Shown: positions 20,136 through 31,776, numbered from the stretch's first letter. The stretch is DNA of 64,000 nt from Diphasiastrum complanatum (GCA_029204225.1 MU831562.1:62001-126000), one strand, 5' to 3'. The notes: a model not told the origin generated them from the letters alone. Numbers and translations are program-made.

Positions 20136-23100
20136 ATGAGTGGACGACGCACAAGTATGGAAAGGAACTTCCATGGGGCAACCCCCAAGATTGGTTCAAG
20201 ATTGTTATTCTTATCAGGAAAGATCGCGGGGAGGAAGTCAGATTTCATGATCGACTCCGGAGCTTCACATAACTATATCTCAAGGAGCGTAGTGGAACAA
20301 TTCAGCTTGCCGACCAGGAATGTTACATCTACTCTCAAGGTAGAAACAGCGAAGGGAGCACTAGATGCAGACAAAGCGACATTGAACATCCCGGTGCAGA
20401 TTGGAGGATGGAAGGCTAAACTTAGCTTTGTGATTTTAGAGATGGATGCCTTTGATGTGATTTTGGGCCTCCCTTGGTTAAATGAACACTGTATCGCAGT
20501 TTTGGGTAGGAGCTCAAACTTGGTCCTCTTGGATTATAAGGGACAAATCTGCGTGACAAAAGCCCTGCCCGGAGGAAATGCTAAGGATACCGATATTGAA
20601 CAAAATCTGGTTGCAGCATTAGTGATGAAAAGAATGGCGAAAGGGAAAAGGTCAAAGTGCTTTCTTTGCATCTGTCGAGAAGTCCCAGAAGGGAAAAGCG
20701 TGCGACAAGAAAACTTGCCAAAAGAAGTGTCAGATCTGTTAGAAGAATTTAGCGATGTGTTCCCGGAGGAACTCCCAGCTAAGCTACCTCCTCGAAGACC
20801 AGTGGACCATAAAATTGAGTTGGTACCAGGAACAGAGCCAACTTCACGAGCACCCTACAGAATGTCACAAGAAGAGTTGGCGGAACTGAAACGACAACTT
20901 GGTGAATTGATAGACAAAGGTTTTATTAGACCTAGCGCTTCACCTTTTGGAGCCCCAGTGTTGTTCGTGGAAAAGGCAGACAAAACTCTTCGAATGTGTG
21001 TGGATTATCGCATGCTTAACAAGAGTACCATCAAGAACAAGTACCCCATGCCTAGAATTGATGACCTATTCGACCAACTCAAACATGCCAAATACTTTAG
21101 CCGAATAGATCTCAGATCTGGATATCATCAAATTCGAATAGCTAAAGGTGATGAGCACAAAACGGCGTTTCGAACGCGGTACGGAAGTCACGAGTTCCTA
21201 GTGATGCCATTCGGTCTAACAAACGCACCAGCCACTTTTTGCACGTTGATGAACAATATATTTCAAGACTGCCTGGATGAATTTGTCATTGTGTACATTG
21301 ATGACATATTAGTATTTAGCCGGAACCTTAAAGATCACATTCAACATTTAAGGACAGTTCTCCAACGACTGAGGAGGAACTGCTTGTTCGCGAAAAGAGA
21401 GAAATGTGAGTTTGTGGTGGAGGAAGTTGACTTCCTTGGACATGTTATAGGCCACGGACGGATTCGAATGGATCCTAAGAAGATCAAGGCTATCTTGGAT
21501 TGGCTAGCACCTAAAACTGTTCATGGCATCAAATCCTTTGTGGGCTTATGTAACTTTTACAGGAGATTCATTGAGGCATTTAGCAAAATTGTGGCACCAC
21601 TGTTGGAGCAGACCAAGACTCATCTGAAGATGACATGGACACCGGAATGTGAAGCAGCGTTCCAGGAACTAAAACGACGGATCACTCAAGAACCCATCCT
21701 TGCCTTACCGGACTTTAGCAAACCTTTTGAAATACATACAGATGCGTCGAACTTTGCTATTGGGGCCGTGCTGATGCAAGACGGAAAACCTGTTGCATAT
21801 TTTTCAAAGAAATTGAGTGACGTAGAGCGACGATGGCCAACTCATGAAAAAGAAATGGTCGCAGTAGTCCAAGCAGTGGAGCATTGGAGACATTATGTGG
21901 CAGGAAAACCCTTTAAGGCGTTCACTGATAATGTATCACTCAAGTACTTCTCATCCCAAGGTATGCTCACGCCAAAGCAAATGCGATGGCAAAACTTTCT
22001 CTCAAAATTCAATATAGACATTTTACACACGGCGGGAAAGAACAATGTGGTGGCGGACGCACTAAGTAGACAAGAACACTTGATGGCAACAGTGACAACT
22101 CAGGTGACTGACCTACTCCAAGAAATCAGAGAGAATTATGGTGTGGATGCGTTGGCGAAGGACTTAATGATCGAATTCCAGCTGGGAAAGCCTCATAAAC
22201 ATTTCACTTGGAAAGATCAAATGGTTGTTTATAAACAACGCAGAGTATATGTCCCAGACAGCATCAACCTGAGGAAGAAAGTCTTGCGAGAACATCATGA
22301 CGTACTAGCCGCCGGGCATCCAGGGGTGAATCGCATGTATGAACTTCTCAAAAGAGGCTTCTATTGGCCAAATATGTGGGCAGACGTTGAATCTTACGTA
22401 CAAACATGCCCGACATGTCAACAAGTGAAGGTGGAACCGCTAGCTCCGGCTGGACTACTCCAACCATTACCGGTACCAGCATACCCATGGGATTCGGTGA
22501 GCATGGATTTTATTGTTCAACTACCACGGTGCCAAGGATTCGACTCAATTTATGTGGTGGTTGACCGCTTTTCAAAGCAAGTTCATCTAGTACCAACTAA
22601 AAGTTCAGTGACAGCTGAAGAAGTGGCAAGGTTATTTTTCAAATGTGTTTTCAAATACCACGGCCTGCCTAGAACGATTATTTCTGACCGAGACACCAAG
22701 TTCGTCGGAAAGTTTTGGACTTGTCTATTTCGCCTCGTGGGAACCGGATTGAATTTCAGTACTGCATATCATCCTCAGACAGATGGGCAAACGGAGCGAG
22801 TCAATCGACAGATTGAACAATATTTACGAAATTATGTCGCTTGGGACCAATCCGATTGGGTCAACTACTTGGATATTCTCGAGTTTGCACATAACAACCA
22901 AGTGAACAGATCTACTGGAAGGGCACCCTTCGAGATAAGCAATGGTCGGCTACCGATTGTTCCAAGCTCTTTTCTTACAGGCGTGCAGGAAACACCAGTA
23001 CCCACTGTGGAGGAATTCATCAATGAGTGGCACACAAAGTTGACCGAGGTGAAGGCGTTTTTAGAGCAGTCACAAAGGAGTATGGCAGCTGACGTAAACC

Positions 23101-23618
23101 CACATCGACGAGAACTGGAATTTGAGGAAGGTGATCAAGTATGGCTGAACACAAAGAACATTGCGCTACCAAAAGGTTTTTCTCATAAGTTTGCTCGACC
23201 TTATGCGGGACCATATTATGTCACCAAGAAGATCAACCCAGTGGCTTATCGATTAGCGTTGCCATCCAGCTTGGATATACACAATGTGTTCCATATCTCA
23301 TTACTCAAACGGTACAAACCAGATGAGCGATTTGATCGGCAACACGAACTCCGTCACCCACCAACGACACTTGATGATACGAAGAGGCAGCTTGTACCAG
23401 AACAAATATTGACACATAGAAAGCGAACTGGCGTTCAACGTGAATATCTAGTGAAGTGGCTACGGGCTCCACTTATTGAGGCTTCTTGGGAGTACGAAGA
23501 CAAACTTAAGGAGGGAGCCCCTGAAGTACTAGCAGATTATCTGCAGAAGAACCAACGCAATAGCCGTTTTCCCAGATCGGCACACAAAGCACTACCTGGC
23601 GGCATGCCTCTTACATAA
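20136..23618 (+). CDS. pol: Ty3/gypsy Pol: protease, RT, RNase H, integrase, chromodomain
   Basis: The 1160-residue frame is unbroken. It has a pepsin-like protease with catalytic DSGAS at residues 40-44 and the second motif [10 protein letters not shown]. The RT has [15 protein letters not shown] and the YIDD active site at 387-390. RNase H begins near residue 530 ([15 protein letters not shown]) and shows FTDN further on. The integrase has an HHCC finger (about 720-762) and a DDE core with D791, D851 and E887, followed by a GPY/F-type module (GPYYVTKKI). A chromodomain-like C-terminus follows (YLVKWL, WEYEDKL). It would copy element RNA into DNA and insert it in the nucleus. The ATG at 20136 precedes the protease closely and no gag is fused. 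It is unlike the broken copies around it, and full activity is plausible. Confidence 0.95.
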   Translation: MSGRRTSMERNFHGATPKIGSRLLFLSGKIAGRKSDFMIDSGASHNYISRSVVEQFSLPTRNVTSTLKVETAKGALDADKATLNIPVQIGGWKAKLSFVILEMDAFDVILGLPWLNEHCIAVLGRSSNLVLLDYKGQICVTKALPGGNAKDTDIEQNLVAALVMKRMAKGKRSKCFLCICREVPEGKSVRQENLPKEVSDLLEEFSDVFPEELPAKLPPRRPVDHKIELVPGTEPTSRAPYRMSQEELAELKRQLGELIDKGFIRPSASPFGAPVLFVEKADKTLRMCVDYRMLNKSTIKNKYPMPRIDDLFDQLKHAKYFSRIDLRSGYHQIRIAKGDEHKTAFRTRYGSHEFLVMPFGLTNAPATFCTLMNNIFQDCLDEFVIVYIDDILVFSRNLKDHIQHLRTVLQRLRRNCLFAKREKCEFVVEEVDFLGHVIGHGRIRMDPKKIKAILDWLAPKTVHGIKSFVGLCNFYRRFIEAFSKIVAPLLEQTKTHLKMTWTPECEAAFQELKRRITQEPILALPDFSKPFEIHTDASNFAIGAVLMQDGKPVAYFSKKLSDVERRWPTHEKEMVAVVQAVEHWRHYVAGKPFKAFTDNVSLKYFSSQGMLTPKQMRWQNFLSKFNIDILHTAGKNNVVADALSRQEHLMATVTTQVTDLLQEIRENYGVDALAKDLMIEFQLGKPHKHFTWKDQMVVYKQRRVYVPDSINLRKKVLREHHDVLAAGHPGVNRMYELLKRGFYWPNMWADVESYVQTCPTCQQVKVEPLAPAGLLQPLPVPAYPWDSVSMDFIVQLPRCQGFDSIYVVVDRFSKQVHLVPTKSSVTAEEVARLFFKCVFKYHGLPRTIISDRDTKFVGKFWTCLFRLVGTGLNFSTAYHPQTDGQTERVNRQIEQYLRNYVAWDQSDWVNYLDILEFAHNNQVNRSTGRAPFEISNGRLPIVPSSFLTGVQETPVPTVEEFINEWHTKLTEVKAFLEQSQRSMAADVNPHRRELEFEEGDQVWLNTKNIALPKGFSHKFARPYAGPYYVTKKINPVAYRLALPSSLDIHNVFHISLLKRYKPDERFDRQHELRHPPTTLDDTKRQLVPEQILTHRKRTGVQREYLVKWLRAPLIEASWEYEDKLKEGAPEVLADYLQKNQRNSRFPRSAHKALPGGMPLT

Positions 23619-23847
23619 ACATTCATGGCCATTCTGAAGTTCAAGGAACTTTCCGGTATTTTTCTTAAGTTTGCCAATAAATCACTTGCAGCTTTACACA
23701 GGTTTTACGTAAGTGAACTTTATCTACACTTTTCCTGTGCTACTGCCAATGTATTTTGTAATTCAAAGTTGCTAAGGCCGGTGAATTAAGCCCGTGCCAT
23801 ACGTCCTAGGTCTAGTTTGGCCCTGATGAGGACATCAGCTTTTTCAA

Positions 23848-23859
23848 ACGAGGGGAGGA
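23848..23859 (+). promoter_or_regulatory. Polypurine tract of A2
   Basis: ACGAGGGGAGGA directly before the 3' LTR, the expected start of plus-strand DNA synthesis. The same tract precedes the A1 3' LTR fragment. Confidence 0.85.
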
Positions 23860-24777
23860 TGTTGTAAAGCTGACTCAGGTGCACCCAACGTGCCCTGTAA
23901 GACTCTAAGGGGTGACACTCCCTAAAGTCCCAGAGCAAGTTAGAACGTCAAGGACTGAGCCTCCAACCTGTGGTGAGCCGGTCAAGTAGTCACAAGTCAT
24001 GAGCTAGCTCTGGAGCTCGAGTCATGGCCTAGTCAGGAAGCAAGTTGATTCTGCCACCGGAACGGCTCCCGGGACCCATGTTCGGGAGCCAGACTGATTC
24101 TGCCAGGCTTGCCAGGCTTAATCAGCAAAATAAAAACTAAGTCCCAAAAAGCGTGCTTTACCAGAAAGCACTATGTTTCAGAACAGAGGGGGTGCGCCGA
24201 ATCACAGCAGAACTATAGGGGGAGTCCGGCAGACAGAAACTTGGGCAGCTCAATCAGCGCCAGGAATCCAGTCGCCAGGTCTCAGCTCCCTCTACCAGCA
24301 CGAGCCAGGCACAATGCCCAGCACGTGTTGGTGGCCCCGAGACCGGTCAGTCTATGTATGAATGTAACCTCTTCCAAATCTAATAAAGTTGATCCTTGGG
24401 GATGATTACCATTTCGGTTTCGCCTCCGGGACTGGTCCAAGTGGAAGGACCCTTACTACAACCTTTTTGCGTCGCTGGCGCCTAAGGGTCCCTGTCATCG
24501 ACATGGGGCTTGCCGCTATGCCAATTGGTCAGTTTGGCGACCACTATGCCTTGGGTTTCATGTGTGGCTTGTCTTTGCCTTTGGTTACCTTTTGGGGACG
24601 GATTCTGAGTTGGCTTTCGGGTTGGTTGGGATTCCAGTTTTCTTAAGTCTGAATGGTTAAGCTTGTTACGATTCTGAGTTGGCTTTTACGTAAGTGCATG
24701 ATGGATGAATGTTAGACTTAAGCGCGTGTTGGGGAAACCGCTCAAGTCCCAGCGCCCTTTGAGGCGCCGGCGCAACA
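23860..24777 (+). repeat. 3' LTR of A2
   Basis: Identical by eye to the 5' LTR. It faces the host gene that starts downstream and could act as a promoter for it (inference). Confidence 0.92.
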
Positions 24778-24782
24778 GGTGT

Positions 24783-25470
24783 TTTGTCCCCTGCCCTGAC
24801 TCCACATGTGAGTCGCATATGGCACGCTTATTGGCACGGGATAGCCTCGGGACAGATTTGGGCCGGACCCAAGGGAATGGGAGGGCAAGGCAACGGTCAA
24901 TTTCGTGTGTTCAAGAATTCAACCGTCGGATTTTACTCAACAAAAAGAGAAATAATCCTGACCCTCCAGTTTTGAACTCTTTCACTATGTCTTCCCTCCC
25001 TCGCTTCATCAAGCTCGCGAATGTCTCTTCTTCTGCTTCAAGGTATCTGCTCTGCTCTCGAAAGTGATCTGATCAATCTATATGATGCTCCTTGAACGCT
25101 GAATCCAGCCTCAGCCTTCGCTTGAGAGTGTTGGAATTGCAAGGATCAGGACAGTGACTTTAGTTCAGAGGAGCACAAAACCAAACTGCTGTAACTGGCT
25201 TCTTCGTTGCAGCTGGAAAAGTTAGAAAGAGCATTTTGATGCTAGCTAGTTGTCTAGAGCTTCGAAATTTAGAGTGTTGGAATTGCAAGGATCAGCACAG
25301 TGGCTTTAGTTGAGAGAAGCACAAAACCAAACTGCTGTAACTGGCTTCTTCGTTGCAGCTGGAAAAGTTAGAAAGAGCATTTTGATGCTAGCTAGTTGTC
25401 TAGAGCTTCGAAATTTAGAGTGCTGTGAGACAATAGTAAATTTGGTGTTGAGGAATAGGTTAACAGGAAG
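24783..25470 (+). promoter_or_regulatory. Upstream region and 5' leader of the two-exon host gene
   Basis: A donor-like AAG/GTATCT is at 25043 and acceptor-like TTCGTTGCAG sites end at 25212 and 25358, so a 5' UTR intron with alternative acceptors is likely. An in-frame TAG at 25456 fixes 25471 as the first possible ATG of the coding exon. No clear TATA box was identified. The A2 insertion sits at the left edge. Confidence 0.5.
25125..25416 (+). repeat. 146-bp tandem duplication with duplicated splice acceptor
   Basis: Units 25125-25270 and 25271-25416 are near-identical. Each holds the pyrimidine-rich CTTCTTCGTTGCAG followed by CTGGAAAAG. A third unit begins and diverges after six bases. 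Confidence 0.85.
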
Positions 25471-25936
25471 ATGGGCAGGTCAAAGTCGGCGAAGAAGCCA
25501 CCCATCCATTCGCTTCAAATCAGTCAAATGAATAAAGGGAGTTTGGATCGAAACCTTAAAAGTCAAGGTATTGAACTAGTAAATGCGGATGGCAGCGGGT
25601 TGTTAGAACATAATGCATCCAAGGATAAGAAACAGCAAAGACGGAGGAGGAGCAAGGGAAGAGGAAAAAGAACTGGTCCTCAAGAAGCTCGAGACAAAGA
25701 AAATAGTTTACAGAGGTCAGTGCCTTCCATAGTCCGAAATGGGAGAAATGCACTTTCACCCATCGCTCTTGCCGCATTCAACACTCCATCTGACTTATCA
25801 GCAATGGCTAAGATTTTTCCCAGAATTCAGCAAACGAGTAAAACTCCCCTGGAACCTTCCAATACCGATTTTCATGTAGGAGAAGATAAGCAGAACACAA
25901 GTGGCGTCTCTTACGAGGTTTCCAGCAATCTTGCAG
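25471..25936 (+). CDS. Unrecognised nuclear protein, coding exon 1
   Basis: The exon gives 155 codons plus one base and ends at GCAG/GTAAAT (donor 25937). It joins in frame to exon 2 at 32563, so the whole protein has 968 residues. The N-terminus is basic (RRRRSKGRGKR at residues 57-67, a likely nuclear signal). It has a KEN tripeptide at 76-78 and an RxxL (RNAL) at 92-95, which in known cell-cycle proteins serve as APC/C degrons. A short conserved-looking stretch (SPIALAAFNTPSDLS) follows. I do not recognise the family. A chromosome or mitosis role is only a guess from the motifs. The start is the first ATG after an in-frame stop. Confidence 0.7.
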
Positions 25937-26607
25937 GTAAATGCTTGATTTCAGCAATTGTTTCAACGAATTGCTAAAGTTTGTGAATGGCTAAACAACC
26001 CCGTTGCAATATGAAAAAATCATGCGTTTGTAGCAATTTCATAGTAGGAAGAACCATCAAATGCGAAGCGTGCTAATTGGTCCAAATCTAGTTGCCACTC
26101 AGTAGCATTGCCACATATTGTACTCTGTAGAGAACATCAATAAAAGCCATGAAAATAGAATGGATACCAGTCCAATTTGTTTGCTCAGCTCCCCACATTG
26201 GACTTCAGTCTTCCTTTTTGCTCTTTGCATTAACATAAGCTTTAGAGTGCCTATCATCGTCAAGAATGTCCTCTCCAAGGTGAGCATTTCAGTCTTGCTA
26301 GAGCCCTTTTGGTTGTGACATTGCATCTTAATAATCCTCTTCCCTCCCGATTATTTATTGAAATTTCGCCAAGAGACTTCAGACTCCGAATGTTCAACCT
26401 CCTATTGCTGGTGTTTATTTTCGGAAAAAAATGCCTCCGGTGCCTTCTGTGGGAGTCTTTCAACTGTGAATGTTTGGAAGCTGAAGCTACGAGAAGCTTG
26501 CTTAGCCTTCTTGGGCAACTCAGAGCAGAGATCTAGCTTAGCATAGTTTCTAGATTACAACTTTCTATTGGTGAAAAAGAAGTCTTTCAACGCATATCAG
26601 TTAAATG

Positions 26608-26932
26608 TGATAGGAACCTCTACAGGCAGATTACAATTCAGGATGAAGCATAACGACAGTAGTTAGTGATAGTTAGTTAAAACGGTTTTCTTGTCATGTG
26701 AACCTGAAACACTAGGTTAAGCCTTTCTTGGCAAGTAGGCGTATCGACGTGTATGTATAGGACTCTTTTTTGGAAATGAAGACACAAGATCTTGTGAATG
26801 CTTTTTGTCTTTCTGTAGCTTTGTGATTTTATCATTGCGAGCTCTGTGTGATCTTTCTCCTTCTGTTCTTGCTAGCATACTTGTGAAGTAATCTATTGCA
26901 AGAGCTCGATTGTTCTCCTACAATGGTTATGG
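26608..26932 (+). repeat. 5' LTR of copia D
   Basis: 325 bp, TG to CA. It is about 50 bases longer than the 3' LTR, which lacks the segment around 26,725-26,768, and differs at a few other bases, so the insertion is not recent. Confidence 0.88.
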
Positions 26933-26934
26933 GC

Positions 26935-26948
26935 CCACACGCGCGGTA
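26935..26948 (+). promoter_or_regulatory. Primer binding site to the anticodon region of tRNA-iMet
   Basis: GGTTATGGGCCCAC is the exact complement of the anticodon-loop region of plant initiator tRNA-Met (known tRNA sequence), two bases after the LTR. This is half-tRNA priming as described for Drosophila copia, unlike the 3'-end priming of the other families here. Confidence 0.8.
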
Positions 26949-27088
26949 GATCCAGGATCTGTAAGACGTGTGAAGCGAGAATCATTCTGATGACGATCGA
27001 TTGTGCTAGGGGAGACCACACACGGAGGTAGTCACGTTAAGGAAAAAGAAAAAGGTGATTTCGAAGGATCGAGAGGCGTCATTAGAAG

Positions 27089-28164
27089 ATGGCAGTAGAC
27101 AGCGGATTCGACTTCATAATGATAGAATGGCTGGACGGCTCAAATTACTCGGCATGGAGCTGGAAGCTAAAGATCATACTGAGAGAGAAGGGGCTGTGGG
27201 GAGTGATCGACAGAACTGAGGTCGTCGAACTTGACGGGGAAGGGTGTGCAAAGAGTGCAGCCCAGGTTGAGATCATGAATCGCAAGTTCGGGATACAGAA
27301 ATAGCCAGAGGGGTATGGGAATTGCTAAAGAAGACGTACGAGGCGGCAGGCTTCTCAAGCATACTAACACTACACAGGCAGTTGAACGCGCTCAAGATGA
27401 TAGAGGGTGATCTGATGACGCCACATATTGATAGAATTAAGGGCAACTGGAGGCAGATGGAGGCAGCAGGCGCGATCCTAGACAAAAGGCAACTCGTGTA
27501 CACGCTAATCACAAGCTTGCCTGCGAGCTATGACCCTTTGGTCATGACTTTGGATGGGTTCAAAGAAAGGCTGGATCTTGCTTTTGTCACAAGGAGGTTG
27601 CTGCAAGAAGAAGCCTGGAGGAAAGTGAACCCGCCTGCAGACAAGATGGCTCTGATATCCAGTTTCAAGAAGGCGCAAATCAAGGAAGGTAAACAACACA
27701 ATGCAAGACAGGAAGGGAGCAAATCTTGGAGCGAGAGCAAGAAGGTGAAAAGTGAGAAGAGATGCTTTCATTGTGATCAGATTGGACACTTCATTCGCGA
27801 TTGTCGGAAGAAAAAGGAGGATCAAAAGAAAGGGGGGACTTCACAGGCGAATCTGGCGGAGGAGGAGGACGCAGAAGAACTACCAAAAGTCTATGGACTG
27901 ATGGTTTTGATCAAAGAACAGAGCGATGACTCAAGTGGCTCATTTGATCGCAAGAGTGAAAGCGTGGTGAAATTGAGCGGAGAGGAACAACATGAGGCAG
28001 ACTCTGTTGACACCTGCTGGTACATGGACTTTGAAGTGACTTCCCATATGACCTTTGAGCGAAAGGGATTTATCACATATGAGCTGGTAACCAAGAAGAG
28101 GGAGATTACCGTGGGGGACCGGAGCAAGGCGGACGTAGTGGGTATTAGGAAAGGGGAGAGCTAA
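27089..28164 (+). pseudogene. Copia D gag and protease region
   Basis: The gag starts at 27089 (IEWLDGSNYSAWSWKLK, the usual copia gag opening) and meets a stop at 27304. It continues in another frame from 27322 with the UBN2-type gag core, then a zinc knuckle (CFHCDQIGHFIRDC) and a protease remnant at about 28010-28060. The protease reads YMDFEVTSHM where family members have a catalytic DSGA, so it is dead. After 28164 a GAG-pre-integrase remnant (LHVPNLAKNLISVG) lies in a shifted frame and ends near 28,333. Confidence 0.85.
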
Positions 28165-28339
28165 TAATTCAAGAGGTCCTCCATGTACCGAACTTGGCAA
28201 AGAATCTGATTTCAGTCGGGTCACTCATATACAAGGGATGGAAGTTTCCTTCTAGAGACAGGGATGCATGACTACAAATGAAGGGGAGGTGATTGCGATA
28301 GGATTCAGGATGGCGTCAAGTGGATTGTATTAGCTACAA

Positions 28340-29204
28340 GTGAGAAGGTCAACCAGGATGAGAAGAGCTCCACAAATATTCATGGATATGGCCATGATAG
28401 TTGAAAGAGAACATGTGGAGCCAACCAGCTACAGAGAGGCATGCATCAGTGAGGAGAAATTGCAATGGAAGATTGCAATGGATGAAGAAATGGAATCGAT
28501 GCATAGAAATAAGGCATGGGTACTGACAGACCTACCAAGCGGGAGGAAAGCAATCGGATGCAAATGGGTGTATAAGCTCAAGCATGATGCACAGGGAGGC
28601 ATAGAAAGATTCAAGGCCAGGCTCATGGCAAAGGGGTACGCTCAGGTGGAGGGGGTGGACTTTGAAGAGACGTTCGCCCCAGTAGCAAGGATTGGATCGA
28701 TCCGGGTGCTGTTGGCATGGGCAACTGCCTGCAACTATGAGATACATCATCTAGATGTAAAGACAACGTTCTTAAACGAGACTTTGCAGGATGAGGTCTA
28801 CATGCGACAGCCAGAAGGCTTTGAAGAAAAGGGGAACAAGGTCTGCAAACTGGAGAAGGCGATATATGGACTCAAGTAGGCCTCCAGAGTGTGGTTCGAG
28901 GGGATAGAATCCTATTTCATGGAGAAAGGGTTCAAAAGGTGCATCTCGGACAACAGTGTCTTCTTCAGACGGGAGGAAGGACGGATCCAGGTCATAACAC
29001 TTAATGTAGATGACATGATCCTCATAGGCAACGACCTGCATTCACTGAAAAGATGCGAGGAGGAGCTAGGCGAGGAGTTTGAAATGAAGGACCTGGGTGA
29101 ATTGCAATATTGTCTGGGCATACACGTAAGGAGAAACAGAGGATCCTGGGAGATGTGGTTGTCACAAGAAAAATATTATCACAATATAGTGAAGAGGTAT
29201 GGAA
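28340..29204 (+). pseudogene. Copia D reverse transcriptase, first part
   Basis: The RT starts with the usual SYREAC and WKIAMDEEMESM segments and continues through KARLMAKGYAQ and FAPVAR. Active-site VDDM lies near 29009. One TAG at 28877-28879 replaces a Gln in the GLKQA motif, a C-to-T change at a CHG site. The frame is cut at 29204 by the solo LTR and resumes at 30348. The integrase normally found upstream is absent. Confidence 0.88.
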
Positions 29205-30342
29205 TGTTGGGAGAAAGAGGGTGTGTCGTGTGTGAGAAACAAAAATAGCTCTAAAAAACGAAAATGAACACGAACGAGAAACGAAACACGAACGAGAAAT
29301 GGACTCGAACGGAAAGTGTTCATGCGCAGCAAAATGAGCTATACGACTCTCCCTAAGCATGACTATGCCTATCAAAACGAACGGAGCGTTAGTGATGGAA
29401 ATTACGGTCGTTCTTGATTACGTAGCCAAACATTAATAAAGCACCAGAAGAATAATTCGTTGCGAACACCTTCACAAATTATGTGTCGCGAATGATTCGC
29501 GAAGAGCTCGATTGACAATCAGTCGCGAATGATTTGCGAAAGGCAAGACTAAATATTAGTCATCTAAAACCAAATTATCAAATTAAGCCGCTAGAAAGTC
29601 AGACAGAATGAATAATAAGCATAGCAATATTGACGCGGATCTGAACGCAGAACAAAGAGCTGTTATCAGATTAAGTATATCAAATATACATGTCAATAGT
29701 GCGGTAGAGCACAAGACAATAGTGGATGAAACCGCGTGCTCTACAAAGCTAATTTCAATCTGTAAAGGAATGAAACCTATTACTGACAATAAAGAATCAA
29801 TGCACAAGGCATCGACTTCATCTATCTCTGATAAGTTTTTTGATGCTGTTATTTTCACACACTCTCCTCTTATTGATACGCAAATGGTATCCAAACTATA
29901 TACATAATTTCACAGGTGTGCAGATGAAGAAAGTACAAAGTGGATGTGCTGTCTGTAGGAGATCGTGGGTAGCTGTTGTCGTTGTGAAATTTGATTGCAC
30001 AGTTGCATGGGATGAGCGTGAGAAGGCCGCGACGTCAGCTTTTGCTGAAACGAACGTGGGTGAAGATGCGAAAATTGCGACACTCTGACAAAATGCCTTA
30101 GGATTGATTTATAGGTTGCCTTAACTTTTCCTAGGGCACCTTCGGCATTTTGTAAGGCAGTGTCGCCTTTTTTCCCTGTCACAAATCACGTGTAAAAACA
30201 CAGTGTTGCGTTTTTCGCCTTTTCTTCGCCTGTGAGAATCTACATGTAAATATGCAGACTGCACGACAACGTGAGTAAATATGCAGCATGAATGGAGGCA
30301 GATTAAAATGGGATTAGGAGAGTAGAGGAAATAAATTCAACA
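29205..30342. mobile_element. Solo LTR nested in copia D
   Basis: It starts TGTTGGGAGAAAG and ends TTCAACA (TGTTG/CAACA ends). TGGAA occurs on both sides (29200-29204, 30343-30347), and removing the insertion with one repeat restores the flanking RT frame. At 1138 bp with no coding domain it fits a solo LTR. The longer shared flank ATGGAATG could instead be read as an 8-bp hAT-type duplication. Confidence 0.7.
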
Positions 30343-30347
30343 TGGAA

Positions 30348-30940
30348 TGTCTCAATCGAAAGCATTAGGAGTACCTTTGGATCCGGGGGTAAAGCTAAGC
30401 ATCAAGATGTGTGCAATGAATGACGAGGAACGAGAAGAAATGAACAGGTGTCCTTATAGAAGTATGATAGGGTCGATAATGTATGTGACGGTGTGTAACA
30501 GGCCCGATGTGGCTACAGGAGTTGTGCAGTTAAGCAGGTTCAGCAAGAATCCTGGAATTGAACATTGGAGGGCATGCAAACGGATGATCAGATACTTGAA
30601 GGGGACAATCAAGCATGGACTGCACTACACTGGATCAGGAGAAGACATAGTGGGATACGCAGATTCAGATTGGGGAGAGGATGTTGACGATCGAAAATCA
30701 ACCAGTGGCTATGTTTTTGTCATGAATGGGGCTGCAATAAGTTGGGGAAGTATCAAATAGAAATCAGTAGCGCTCTCCTCGACTGAGGCGGAGTACATCA
30801 GTCTTTGCCAAGGAGCGAAGGAGTATGTTTGGATAAAGAACTTCTGCACGAAGATTGGCATAAACAATAAGAGAATGGTGATGAAAAATGACAACCAAGG
30901 ATGCATCTTCTTGTGCAAAAATGGGGGTTTGTAATGCTGA
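30348..30940 (+). pseudogene. Copia D RT end and RNase H
   Basis: The frame resumes with the connection region (YRSMIGSIMYVTVCNRPD) and the RNase H start (GYADSDWG), with DDRKSTSGYVF. A TAG at 30758-30760 again replaces a Gln before KSVALSSTEAEYI. The end is ragged after NDNQGC. Confidence 0.88.
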
Positions 30941-30992
30941 GAGATATGATGGGACTAAACATGTATGCTCCACCTTGAATTGAGTTGGGGAT

Positions 30993-31266
30993 TGATAGGA
31001 ACCTCTACAGGCAGATTACAATTCAGAATGAAGCATAACGGCAGTAGTTAGTGATAGTTAGTTAAAACGGTTTTCTTGTCATGTGAACCTGAAACGCTAG
31101 GTTAAGACTCATTTTTGGAAATGAAGACACGCGATCTTGTGAATGCTTTTTGTCTTTCTGTAACTTGTGATTTTATCATTGCGAGCTCTATGTGATCTTT
31201 CTCCTTCTGTTCTTGCTAGCATACTTGTGAAGTAATCTATTGCAGGAACTCGATTGTTCTCCTACA
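30993..31266 (+). repeat. 3' LTR of copia D
   Basis: 274 bp, preceded by the short purine tract TGAGTTGGGGA and followed by the AAATG target repeat. Confidence 0.88.
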
Positions 31267-31776
31267 AAATGTTCTGAAAATATGTGGCATTGGTGGTGAA
31301 TCACCTAATTGTGTATCGTTCCCCCTTGGGGAACACAAGTGACGTCAAGGTCTAGAATATCATTGATAAAAGTACAGTTTCTATGCAAACAAGTAAACAG
31401 AAAAATTCTACATAAAGTAAAGTCCTTCAACATTTTCCCTTAAAAGCAGAATCAATGAGCTCGTTTTGATACTGGAAACGTCATAAAGGCATCAGAAACT
31501 TGTATAGTGTTCTTCAATTTCTGCACTGTTCGTGACAAACGGGGGAGGGAGGGGGTCTGTAAGTGATTTTGCTGGATGATAATCATTCAAACACACCTGC
31601 TGCAAATTAGGGGAAAATTTGAGTCTGTACGTGTTCCAATCTTGTCTTGATTATTAGATACACACTGCATGCTCTTAATATTGCTATGGAAGCCATCAAT
31701 GCATGTTGTTTATGAACGCATGCATCATTGTCTTGATGGAGTTTAACTTCTCTAGTTCACAGAAACAGATGTCTTA

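Larger units (their letters stand above)
18503..24777 (+). mobile_element. Ty3/gypsy chromovirus-like element A2, young, gag-less
   Basis: Two 918-bp LTRs (18503-19420, 23860-24777) read as identical throughout, and GGTGT flanks the element on both sides (18498-18502, 24778-24782). Primer site, leader, an intact pol ORF (20136-23618) and polypurine tract are present. Only about 700 bases lie between the primer site and pol, and they hold no gag, so the element must depend on gag from elsewhere. It inserted a few hundred bases upstream of the two-exon host gene. Confidence 0.92.
26608..31266 (+). mobile_element. Ty1/copia element D in the intron, integrase-deleted
   Basis: LTRs (26608-26932 and 30993-31266) begin TGATAGGAACC and end CTCCTACA. 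AAATG flanks the element on both sides (26603-26607, 31267-31271). It encodes gag, a degenerate protease, RT and RNase H, with several stops. The integrase is missing between about 28,330 and 28,340. A solo LTR of another family (29205-30342) is nested inside. It shares the transcriptional direction of the host gene. Confidence 0.9.

Noticed and set aside
29583-30182. Frames inside the nested insertion of copia D as a captured gene
   Set aside because: Frames on both strands overlap, are short and carry no motif; the segment behaves as a solo LTR.
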